Below are positions 1 through 9,400 of a DNA stretch of 21,239 nucleotides, piece by piece. A model generated the notes under the pieces. The model made no database searches, was not told the DNA's origin, and worked only from the letters and a program-made list of their open reading frames with translations. The DNA lies in contig JAQGAU010001130.1 in the NCBI GenBank assembly GCA_034698045.1, positions 1-21,239 of the forward strand, written 5' to 3'. How positions within the stretch are numbered: position 1 is the first letter of the stretch; each line of letters begins with the position of its first letter. This DNA comes from Paramacrobiotus richtersi. Its lineage: Eukaryota; Tardigrada; Eutardigrada; Parachela; Macrobiotidae. The position numbers and the translations under genes were made by a program.

Positions 1-56
1 TTTAAATTATTGCGTACCAGTTAGCACAGCTGACCTTTAGCACAGTTCACATGCAG

Positions 57-502
57 GAAAAAGAACAAATTCAACTACCGCGTGGAGAACGCCGACAAGC
101 CCCGCGTCGGCGACATTGTCCGCTTCAAACGCATGAACAAGCCGAAAGATTCTCCCAACACGGACGAATTCGTCTGCATGCTGGGCGTCACCATCGACAT
201 TTCCCCCGACATCCTGGTCCGCTTTGATTTCGCCCCGCCCGCCGAGATCGAGCTGGCCAAGTGGGAGATGGAGGTGGTTGGCAACAGTACCACCTTCAAC
301 TACGAACTGGACGCGCTGTGTGCGTTTGTGACGGAACGAAGTGGAGCGAGCGAAGCGTACGAGGCCGAGGTGCCTGAAGATGGTTGTGGTGGGGAGGTGG
401 AGCCGTTTATCGACAGGTTGAATGAATCGCAGAAGAAGGCCGTGAGGAGAGCGTACGCGAGTGAGAATAAGTTGACTGTTGTGCAGGGGCCACCGGGAAC
501 AG
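57..502 (+). CDS. helicase exon A (first in window): N-terminal region and start of Walker A
   Basis: The exon begins after an AG at 55-56 and is open in the frame containing GDIVRF, LNESQKKAVRRA and VVQGPPGTG. It ends at 502 before GTACAA, leaving one base of a Gly codon that is completed by the next exon to restore GPPGTGKT. The LNESQKKAV stretch is the Q-motif-like segment usually found about 15-20 residues before Walker A in this family. The exon start is less sure than the other boundaries because the upstream gene part is missing. Confidence 0.8.
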
Positions 503-2132
503 GTACAACGGTTCTATATGATAAAATTAATGTTAACGTTATCATAGAAAGTTATAACTAGGTAAAACCCATATGATTGTGGATCTGCTGCGCGCGTTAA
601 TGGCCAAGTACGGGAAGTGTCAGGTGCTGGCCGTTGCTTCGACCAACACCGCTGCCGACAACATTCTGGGTAAAATTGTGGCGACTTACAAGAGAAACTA
701 TCCAGGTATGGTGCTGCTGTAAGAACTGAGCAATGTAGCGTTTCTTGTTAGTTATTCCATAGGTCAGCCTTTTTCGCCGGTTCGGATTGGTGACAAGTCC
801 TCCGTGGCTAAAGAACTGCAGCCGTACGCGTTGGAGAACTTGGCTGAAGGGCGATTGTGGAGTGAGCGGAAGAAGAGTCAGGAACAGAAGCTACAGGAGG
901 CCGATCTCGTCGTTAGCACGTGCACCGGCGCCGGACTGGCGGATTTGAAGAAGTTGCGTTTCAGTGTCGTGGTCATCGATGAAGCCTCCCAGGTACGCGG
1001 CGCTATATAGATCTGCTTCGTTTTCATTACAGTGTTACGGAACTCATAGTTGACGGAGCCGTGTGCACTGATTGCCATTGTCAAAGCCCAGCGCGCCGTG
1101 TTAGTCGGCGACCACAAACAACTCCCCCCGCAAGTCCACGAACTGGCCAAACCGGAGAACGTTGGAGATCTGAGTGTGTCGCTGTTCGACCGGTTGGCCC
1201 GAATGAAAGGCGACCAACTGATCATGCTCAACGAACACTACCGTTGCCATCCTTTCATCATTCAATTCCCGTCCGAGGAGTTCTACGGTGGTGAACTAAA
1301 GCCGATGGTTAAAGTCATCGAACGTCCATTGCCGGCGGGGTTCAACTGGCCCGATCCGAGTAAGCCGGTGGTATTGGTGGATATCGACGGGAAAGAGTCT
1401 TCGAAGAGCGGCGGATCCAAGTACAACGAGATGGAAGCCAAAGTGGTCGTTTGTTTGTTGAAGAAGCTGCTGTGCTTGGATCAACCGGTTGTGGGGGGTA
1501 CAGCGGTGGAAGCGCGAGAAGTGGGCGTGGTCAGTGCGTATAAGGATCAGGTCAACCTCTTGAAGAATAAAGTCAAGATCTCCCCGAAACTCAAGAAATT
1601 CGCCAAAGATATCGATATCGTCACTGTGGATGGATTCCAGGTGGGGCAGTCAAAATGCATTAAAAATAATAAATTTTTTTGAATGACAACAAAAATTACA
1701 ATTTATTAATTTAAACAAAAATAAGAAGAAAAATAAAAACAGTACTGAAATAATTAAAAATCAAAAATCAACTTTGTAATGATAACCAAAAATTCAAAAT
1801 TAATTTAAATAATAATGGTAATAATAACTGGATTTGATTAAAAAATACTTTTTTAATGACAGTTTATTGAGTTGGTGGTTTTGTAGGGTAAAGAAAAGGA
1901 CGTGATAATCTTTTCGGCGGTGCGCTGTCGGAAAGACGGGACAATCGGCTTCTTGGCGGATGAACGGCGCTTTAACGTGCTGATGACGCGCGCCCGCCGC
2001 GGCATGATGGTGGTGGCCAGCGTCAAGACGCTGAAGGCGTCCGGGGAGGGTTCACTGTGGAAACGGTGGGTGGAGTTTGCGGAGGAGCATGGATTGAAGG
2101 TGGATGGGGAGCAGTACGTTGAAAAGGCGTGA
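57..2132 (+). CDS. UPF1-like (DNA2/NAM7 family) superfamily 1 helicase, 5' partial, five exons
   Basis: Predicted exons are 57-502, 562-705, 763-992, 1050-1640 and 1887-2132; joined they give 551 residues plus stop with no frame break. The helicase core is complete: Walker A GPPGTGKT split across the first intron, motif Ia-like VLAVASTNTAADNI, ADLVVSTCTGAG, Walker B VVIDEASQ followed by LTEP, motif III VLVGDHKQLPP, motif IV LNEHYRCHP, motif V VTVDGFQGKEKDVIIF and motif VI RRFNVLMTRARRG. These are the hallmarks of ATP-dependent 5'-3' RNA/DNA helicases of the UPF1, SMUBP2 and SETX group. The upstream part (GDIVRFKR...) resembles the beta-barrel region preceding the motor in that group. The start codon lies before the window; the first acceptor is probably the ATGCAG ending at 56. 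Motif IV has HYRCHP where UPF1 relatives usually have QYRMHP. The exact member and substrate cannot be decided here. Confidence 0.9.
562..705 (+). CDS. helicase exon B: end of Walker A and motif Ia
   Basis: The 59-bp intron 503-561 ends TAACTAG, and the exon then reads (G)KTHMIVDLLRALM and continues with KCQVLAVASTNTAADNIL. It closes at 705 before GTATGG, again in phase 1. Without this splice the catalytic Lys-Thr of Walker A would be lost, which strongly supports the junction. Confidence 0.88.
763..992 (+). CDS. helicase exon C: linker and Walker B
   Basis: The 57-bp intron 706-762 ends CCATAG. The exon runs from GQPFSPVRIG through a charged segment (SERKKSQEQKLQEAD), then STCTGAG, and ends with VVVIDEASQ at 992 before GTACGC. 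DEAS is the metal-binding Walker B (motif II) with the conserved Gln after it. Confidence 0.9.
1050..1640 (+). CDS. helicase exon D: motifs III to V
   Basis: The 57-bp intron 993-1049 ends CTCATAG, and the exon continues LTEPCALIAIV directly after DEASQ, as expected for the family. It contains VGDHKQLPP, YRCHPFIIQFPSEEFY and SAYKDQVNLLK, and ends at VTVDGFQ (1640) before GTGGGG. The open frame runs on to 1682 only by chance; the next exon supplies the expected GKEKDV. Confidence 0.92.
1887..2132 (+). CDS. helicase exon E: motif VI and C-terminus
   Basis: After the 246-bp AT-rich intron 1641-1886 (ending TTTTGTAG) the exon reads GKEKDVIIFSAVR, then IGFLADERRFNVLMTRARRG with the arginine finger of motif VI. 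It ends ...GEQYVEKA and TGA at 2130-2132. The protein stops soon after the motor, with no zinc finger or Ser/Gln-rich tail. Confidence 0.92.
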   Translation, partial: GKEKDVIIFSAVRCRKDGTIGFLADERRFNVLMTRARRGMMVVASVKTLKASGEGSLWKRWVEFAEEHGLKVDGEQYVEKA

Positions 2133-2474
2133 AAGGTCATGGTTTCGGAATGATCATGTGGAACGGTTTAGGACTTCCGGTCGTACAACTTGTACCATAG
2201 TTTGGATTTTTATGTTGATGTGCTTGTCAAAATTGCAGTTTGAAAGGATTCTGTTGATTCTTATTGGGTTTATTATGTGTTTTTGCTTAAATTAGAACGG
2301 ACTTCATTTGTTTTTGTATTACGTTTTGATACTGTTCATATTCCAGAGACTTTCGAGTTTTATACGTTTATAACTTGCGAATGAATCCTGTAATTCACAA
2401 TTAAATGAATTTATTTAGTGAAAGCTCTGAAAAGACGGGATATTCGAACGCATATCGAATTTTGGAAAAAGGCT
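2133..2474 (+). other. 3' trailer of the helicase gene
   Basis: No coding potential is visible here. The stretch is AT-rich and lies directly after the helicase stop. The only poly(A)-signal-like hexamer I find is ATTAAA at 2400-2405, so the transcript probably ends shortly after that, just before the duplicated promoter block that begins near 2475. Confidence 0.5.
2400..2405 (+). terminator. possible poly(A) signal ATTAAA of the helicase gene
   Basis: This is a common variant of AATAAA, about 270 bases after the stop codon. No canonical AATAAA was seen between 2133 and 2475. Position and consensus are the only support. Confidence 0.3.
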
Positions 2475-2948
2475 GTCAGCTGATTGGTCTGATCCGTCTC
2501 GGCCTCGCCACACCACTCCGCCACCGCCCTCGGCGTGCGCCCCGAATGACTACAGGGGCAGCTGGCAGAATAATCAGTTGATCAGTCGAAGAAACTCGAA
2601 AAACTGGACATTTTGTGTAGAAATCCTTGCCATAAAAATAATCGAGTATTAGCCGAATCTGTCCAGCATTCGGGTACCTTCTCCTTCCCAAAATGCGACG
2701 GCAATAAGGCTCTCATCGTCAGCTGATTGGCCTGATCCATTCAGCCTCGACCCCGCACGCCGTTCCGCTACCGCCCTCGGCGTGCTGCAGTGGCAGCTGT
2801 CAGAATAAACAGTCGAAGTCTTCGAGTCTCGAAGAAACTTATAAACACGTCGAAACTTGAAAACTTGCATAATTTTGTTGATGCCTTGTGTAAAAATGTG
2901 TACAGTACTAAGTACTTCTACCTTTAATCGAGTACGACCATAATCTGT
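2475..2948 (+). repeat. diverged direct duplication upstream of SPG11 (copies about 2475-2661 and 2718-2948)
   Basis: Both copies begin GTCAGCTGATTGG (2475-2487 and 2718-2730). They then share in order: CTGATCC, a CTCG-containing stretch, ACCGCCCTCGGCGTGC, a GCAGCTG(G/T)CAGAATAA block, CAGTCGAAG, GAAGAAACT, a TTGTGTA block, AATCGAGTA and AATCTGT. The offset is about 243 bases, with small gaps. The second copy is closer to the start codon and carries TATAAA at 2840-2845, which the first copy lacks. The pair lies between two genes and probably forms the SPG11 promoter region. Confidence 0.8.
2840..2845 (+). promoter_or_regulatory. possible TATA box of SPG11
   Basis: TATAAA lies 164 bases before the chosen ATG, within the second copy of the promoter duplication. 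If it is used, transcription would start near 2870 and the leader would contain upstream ATGs at 2881 and 2986. Only consensus and position support it. Confidence 0.3.
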
Positions 2949-2985
2949 AAAGCACAGCGAACTCAGCGAACCCCTTTCGCACGGA

Positions 2986-3117
2986 ATGCGAGTCTCTCCC
3001 CCCGCACCATGGCCAGCAACATCACCCACCTGCAGAAACGCCTCCTCTTCAAGCTGCCCCTGGACAAGTCCTCCACCATCCACCTCTCCCCCGCCCACGA
3101 CGCCCTGTGCTGTCTGA
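2986..3117 (+). other. upstream ORF overlapping the SPG11 start (43 codons)
   Basis: An ATG at 2986 has G at -3 and reads out of frame with SPG11 through the SPG11 start, reaching TGA at 3115-3117. A second short upstream ORF runs 2881-2943. Either could lower translation from the main ATG if the leader begins upstream of them. The SPG11 ATG at 3009 has the better context (GCACCATGG). Confidence 0.35.
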
Positions 3118-3411
3118 CCGCCTTCGGGGACCTCTTCTACGCCGTCCTCGGCGGGCGTCAGCTGAAACTCCTGCGGCACAATGTGGCGGACCTCCTGTGG
3201 ATGGACGGGCGGCGGTTGGTCCTTCTGGACGGGAGCACCCATGAGATGCTGTTCTACATGATTGAGACGATGGAGGGCGGGCAGAATGTTAAGTTTGTTG
3301 TGTTAATGCAGTTTGGATTTCAGTTTATCGCCAATGCGGGACTGGAGCACGGGCTGGGACTGCAGCTGGATGATGCGCTGCAGCTGTTGAAATTCTGCAT
3401 TTTTCCCAGTT
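3009..3411 (+). CDS. SPG11: SPG11 exon 1 (residues 1-134)
   Basis: It begins MASNITHLQKRLLFKL at an ATG in strong context and encodes beta-strand-like segments (STIHLSPAHDALCCLTAF, RLVLLDGSTHEMLFYM). It ends at 3411 before a consensus GTAAGT, in phase 1. Bases 3288-3323 inside the exon are AT-rich, begin GTTAAG, end TTTGGATTTCAG and are 36 nt long, so they could be a tiny frame-preserving intron; I kept them as coding. Confidence 0.82.
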
Positions 3412-6400
3412 GTAAGTCGCGCTTGTTGCAGTGTATTGTGTTTTTCCAATTGGTTTTTAGATTTTCTTTTTGTTAAATTGATTTTGGATTTTGTTTTAAT
3501 TTTTAATGTAATTTATTAATTTTGTTTACAATCCTGGTTTAATTTTACAATTAAATTTTATTTATTTTTGTGCTTTCTTTTATTTATTTTGGTTTGTTTT
3601 CCCGTTTCCGTGGTTTTCTTCCGGGATTTTGGAGTGTTCCTGATTTTCGCGTAGAGAATCTTGTTGGCTTTTCTGACGCTGTGTGATATTATTGACGGAA
3701 TGAAATCAGGAAAACAAGAAGATAATTAATTTAAAACATGCAGTAAAGTGGCGAAATTACAAGGAGTATAATTACTGAGAAAATAAAATGCTTCAACATT
3801 AACAATAAATTAAAAAAAGAAAGAAACCGGAATAACATTATAACAACATTTAGAAACTATAATATTATAGTGCACTAAAGATTTGGAATATAATTAATGG
3901 AAAAATATAACTATTACAAATTCAAATACAAAGAAAAAAATAATTAAAAAACGAAAATGAAAAATATGAGGAAAAAAATAAAAAATTCGGTCCTTTCTGT
4001 TTTCAGTGCAGGAGGGTGCCCGGGGCGGGGAGTCCCTCAAAGAGCTATTCTGCGTGGCCAAGAACGAGCACCTGTTGCGTTTCCACGTGGAGACCTCGGC
4101 GCGCATCCTGCAGCTGTCCTCCTGCCTCAAGCTGGGCCGCTGCGGGGTGGCGGCCGCCGGCGCCGATCTCTGCCTGTTCTACGGGCCCGTCTCGCGCAAA
4201 CTCTTCATCACCTCCACGGTGGAACGCGAGTTTTTGGTCGTGGCGTCGCTGAAGAAGTTGTTGTCATCCCGCACGTCCGCGAAAATCCATCTGATCGCCA
4301 TCTCGCCGGATGTCAAGTGGATTGTCTTTGTCACGTCGGATTTGGATGTCCATCAGATACAGTTTGCGGCGGTAAGGGCGTGGCTTTTGTTTATGCGCTG
4401 CACAGTACAAAATGATCTAATTTAGTTCGATAATTTAAAATTAAGTTTAATTAATTTTATTAATTAATTAAAATTATTAATAAAATTAAAAAGGATCAAA
4501 TAAAACATTTAAAATTGATTTACAAATACAGTTTTCGTAGATTAATTTTCAGTAATTAATTTTGATTAATTTTATGTGATTAATTTTATGTTTTGTATTT
4601 ATTGTTTTTATCTTTTATAATTTTATAATTGTTTTTTTATAATTTAATTCAAAAAGGAATTTGTTGCTGTTTTTTTTTATTTGTATAGCCTTCATTAACA
4701 AGACCTGCAGACAGTAAATGCATAATAAATAAATACATATGATAAACAACATTCACGACCGATTGAACAAGTGAATAAACCCAGTAAGATTAAAGTAAAT
4801 GGCGTTTTTATGTGTAGTTGGGCGAAGACAGCGTCATGACGAAATCCGCCATCTTCTCCCCCCAGTCGGGCCGCTACCTGGAGGAGGACACGTATCAACC
4901 GGACGCCGGGGGCCGCCGCCCCAGTCGCCGTGTCAACAGCCTGTGGGAGCGGGAGGTGGCGCAGTTGGTCAGTAAAAACAACGCCAAAGAGAACTTCACC
5001 CCGGGCGGCTGGATCTTCGGGCCAGCGGACGGCGGGCCGGTCAACATGCCGTGGCGCGCCCCCGAGGAGTTTGAGGGGTTCGTGCCCCAGACGGTGCACT
5101 GCACGACGACCGAGACATATGTTCTCGCCACAAATTTTGAACATATTCTACTTCTGGGTAATTAATTACGATTTTCTTGCGGGTTTTATAAACATTTTTT
5201 AAAAATTCTTCAACTATATTTATTAAAATATTATCTTTTTTGCAGAGATGTTTTCTCGATTTTTTTACAAGAAATAGCTGTAAAATGATCAGGACAGGGT
5301 ACTCCAAATTAAATAATTATAATAAACACACCGATTTGAAACAGTTTAAGTGTACCAAAAAAACTGTAAATGAATTATCAATATTATTTTGTATTTGTCT
5401 GACAATTTTTAAACGAGTTTACATGACCCTGCAAAAATGTCTGCTAAGTTTTAAATACTGAAAAATGACTCAAAAATTGATGCTTTTGCAAATAATGAAA
5501 GATTTACAGCTGGTAATGTGTTAAAAATTAAGAAACAGTTAATAAAGAATTATGAAAGCCTGGAAATAAATCGTCGTGAATTTTCTCTTTTGTTATATTC
5601 GTTTGGAATTTTTTTAATGATCTTTCGCGGTCCTGCAAAACTTGTCTACTAAATTTCAAATAATAAAAACAATAAAAAATAATCTTGTAAAAAAGTGATA
5701 AAAATTACAAAATAAACACTAAAAAAATGCCACGATTTATTCTAGGCGTGAAGAAACTCTCGGACGCCGACGGCATCTGGTTGAGTTTCCCGCAGGAGTG
5801 CGCCATCGCGTTCCCGCCCGCGGGCAGCTACCCGGTGCTGCTCTTGTACCCCATGTCGGTGGCGGTGATCGCCGCGGACGCCGCCACCGGCTTCCGGGCG
5901 GAGGTGGCGCGGGCGGCGGCGCCCGACCCCTGGGAGGACCTGGCCGAGAACCAGGTCATGGAGCTGGCCTTTATGCAGGATATCGTCGATAAGGCCGTCG
6001 ATTACCTGGCCAAACGCTATCCGAACAGGAGCGAGATACTGGAGGCCGGCTACCCCACGCAGGCGGCGATTGCTATTGCCAGGTTAGACTGAGCTTTTGT
6101 TGGGCATTTTGAGTTTTCGTTTATTATTTTTTTATTATTTAATTGGAAGAATTATTTCAGCCATAAGTTTAAGTTAATTATATAAAACTTATAAACATTT
6201 TATTCATTACCGTTATCTAATTTATTTACTTTTTGAATTTTCTATATGAGTATCATTAGGTATTTCTTATTACGTATTAAATTTTGATTATTTATTACTA
6301 TTTTTTTGTTTGATTTCATTTTTTAATCCTTTAATAAAATCGATCATTTTCGTATGTTGCAAGATTTTTATTATTACGGTTTGAATGATTATTTATTCGT

Positions 6401-9400
6401 TGGAGAATTATCTGACTGATTGAAATTGTGGATAATCGTAGTGCAGTGGCACGGGTTGCATGGCTCTGCTCGGCCTATTTTCCCGAGCTGATAGAACGAA
6501 ATAGAATGATTTCTTTGTTTTAACCCGTAATTACCCATGCGGTGGAAACTCCACCGCAATGGTTCGCGCTCCCTATCTTGTTTAAAAATGCAGATATTCT
6601 CAAACATATGGCACAGTGAGAACGTTTAACGTCCTTGCATAATTTAGAACGACTAAAAAGTTCAGAATTATCATATTTCATAGTTTAAAATGTTGCCGAA
6701 AGTGATCTGAAAATGGTGCTTATCATGCGCTACGGGGGGCTAGATATCCTGTTTGCATGCAACAGCTGCCATAGACTGTTCTGGTATAGCCGAAGATACA
6801 GTACATGGCGCTATGTGTTAGCATTTTTTTTAAATTTTTTGGCCCAACGTGTCCTTGTCCACACGCTGAGTTGTTTACGCGGTGGCCTTTCCACCGCATG
6901 GGTGAATGCATGGAGCATGCATGTACAGGCGATTGTCCGATGCTGCGCAGTTTACCCGATCATAGTCGGTGCTGTGCTGGGCTTGCGCGGATACGTGGCC
7001 ACTGTCCGTTACACATACGTTTGACTGAACCGATAGATCTTTATTTACATTTGTACCCACATTTATATTTATTTGTTATCATATTTTTATTAACTTATTG
7101 TTATTAGTTTATAATTATTAATTTGTTATTAGTATTTTTTTATTAGTAATTTATTATTAGTAATTTATCATTAGTAATTTATTATTATTATTTTATTATT
7201 ATTAATTATTATTATTATTAGTAGATTATTAATATTATATTTTTTATTAATAAAGTAGGTTATAAACAAATTTTTTTAATTTATTATTACACATTTATTA
7301 TTATAAATTCGTTCTTAATAACTTATTATTAATTTATTATTTTTATTTGATCAATATGTATTTATTCTTATATCTTTATTAGTAACAATTTATTAATATT
7401 ATTATTTTATTATTATTATTTTATCATAATAAATTTATTATTATAAATTTTTTTCAATTTATTATTACTAATTTATTAATAATCAATATTGAATTTACAG
7501 GTATTTACTGACAGACGGTATAGTAGGTGAGCTGTGACCAGTTCTGCAGTGACCAAAACTGTGCTCAAGCGGCCACAGCCTAGTTCGGCAGTGGTCAGTT
7601 TGCGTAATATCGGCAATAACTTTAAAATGCGTTACATAATTTAACTGGAAAATGCGGCATGCACTAGGCAATAGGTAACCTTAATAGTTCCTACATGCAT
7701 TAAACCGAATTTTTCGCTACTGTTCGAAACAATGCCACAAAACTATCACAATCAATGTGCCACGCCCGATTCCCACCATTCACTGTGTGTTATGCACTGT
7801 GTATCGGTCCTTCCCATGCGGTGGAATTTCCACCGCATTCATAACTTTTGTTCTATTCATCATACAATTCTGAAAAAATTCAGAGAAGTACTTTGAATGA
7901 AGACTATCTTATGCACAAAGTTTGAAAAGAATCGCATCACAGCTTCTAGGTCCGGGATTTGCCGGGTTAACGTGTAACTGCTGTTATTTTTGTACACTGT
8001 GCTCTTTAGCGTCTCTGCTTGAAAATCAAGTTTGTTCTTTTTATGTATTGTTGTCGCTCGAGTGAAGCATTCATGCACTGATTAAAGACTTATTGGCTCC
8101 AAAAATAGAATGATTAATGATAGTTTCATACCAACTTTTCATCACTTTTTTTTGTTTCCGTTTGCAAGTAATAATTATACCTTTTGAATAATATATGTTG
8201 TATTCTGTCATCATTCTTTGGCGGCGATTACATATTTCCGTGCATTTTTAAAATTAACGGATATATTTTAAATAAAGTAGATATTTGTTAATGTGATAGA
8301 TGTATTTAAAGTTTGTTTAGTAAACATATATATTTAATTTAATATATTTAAATACGGTGTTATATATCTACTAGAATAGAATTTTTACTTATTTATATAT
8401 TTTAAAATATTGTAATTGTTTTCATACATAACTGCATGTTAAAGTTTAATTTAAAAATACTGCAATCATTTGAATATAATTATTTTATAGCTTAACTTTA
8501 AATAAAATCCATGTAGTTCCTTATTTTAATTCTCTGTTTCAAATATTAAAATCCATGTAGTTCCTTATTTTAATTCTCTGTTTCAAATATATTATTTTTT
8601 AAATGTAGTGGGTACTTCAGTATATATTTTCCATATTTTTAATGCGATTGATAATTGAACGGTGAATAAACAGGGAGTACCTGGAGGCGCGCAACCCCTC
8701 CGGCGCCCAGGACATCCTCAACTTTGTCAGCCTGGACGTGGCCAGTGAGATGCGGAATCTATTATACGCCACGGTCAATCCCGAGCTGCGCGGCTGGCTG
8801 TTACATGAGCTGCGAGAGCGTCAAGTGCTGACGGAGACGGACAACGCGCTGTACGCGTACGTCGTGCAGTATGAGGCGCATCTACCGCAGCCGCTCCCGA
8901 TGGAGGCGGTTAAAGACTGGAGCGAAGTTCAGCGCCGCCACAACTTGCTAATGGTCAGTACAGAATCAGGACGTTTCCGTTCAGTTAGCAAAAAATACAG
9001 AAAAAATATAGAAAAATTAACAGAAAAATTGGAGAAAAACTAGAAAAAAATAAAGGAATAGTGAACCAGAACTAAGAAAAAGTGCGGAAAAAATTTTAAA
9101 AAAACGCGAAAAATCAGAAAAAATAGTAAAATTAGAAACAAACACTTGAAATATCAGACCAAAATACAGGGAAAATCAGAAGATAAACTAGAAAGAAAGA
9201 GAGAAAGGCTACGGGGAAATCGAGAAAAACAAAGAAAACAAGAGGAAAAATAAGAAAAAACTACAGGATAATGTACGAAAAAATGCGGGAAAAATTAAGA
9301 GAAAATACACTAAAAAAAATTAGAAACGCATACGGAAAAAATTATGTCCTTTTTTCTGCAGGTGGCCGTGACCACCCAGGACATCGTCCTGGTGGACACC

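Larger units (their letters stand above)
6083..8673 (+). other. SPG11 intron 4, 2.6 kb, repeat-bearing
   Basis: This is by far the longest intron of the gene, bounded by GTTAGA and GGTGAATAAACAG. It alternates very AT-rich DNA with less AT-rich islands (about 6400-6620, 6700-7030 and 7500-8090). The islands hold three copies of a hairpin element and one copy of the AATCGTAGTG motif; a TTA/TTAT-rich low-complexity tract fills about 7040-7500 and a 44-bp tandem duplication lies at 8503-8590. Open frames of about 100 codons occur in the islands but show no family resemblance or gene structure. No transposase-like coding was seen. Confidence 0.75.

Noticed and set aside
1640-1682. Continuation of the helicase frame past VTVDGFQ
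   Set aside because: It soon becomes low-complexity and stops, while the exon at 1887 supplies the expected GKEKDV continuation of motif V.
57-2132. The helicase looks like a frameshifted pseudogene split over several frames
   Set aside because: Each break falls at a GT-AG intron, and splicing restores every helicase motif, including Walker A, with one continuous frame.
2649-3242. Minus-strand open frame of 197 codons opposite SPG11 exon 1
   Set aside because: It is the shadow of GC-rich coding sequence; the + strand exon joins in frame with the rest of spatacsin.
6713-7024. Open frame of 103 codons in SPG11 intron 4, and overlapping frames on both strands near 6389-7107
   Set aside because: No family resemblance, ordinary codons or start context. 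The recurring RW-x-FHRMG in several of these frames comes from the repeated hairpin DNA.
6083-8673. A DNA transposon or retroelement inside intron 4
   Set aside because: No transposase or reverse transcriptase coding, and no clear long terminal repeats or target-site duplications; only small hairpin repeats are seen.
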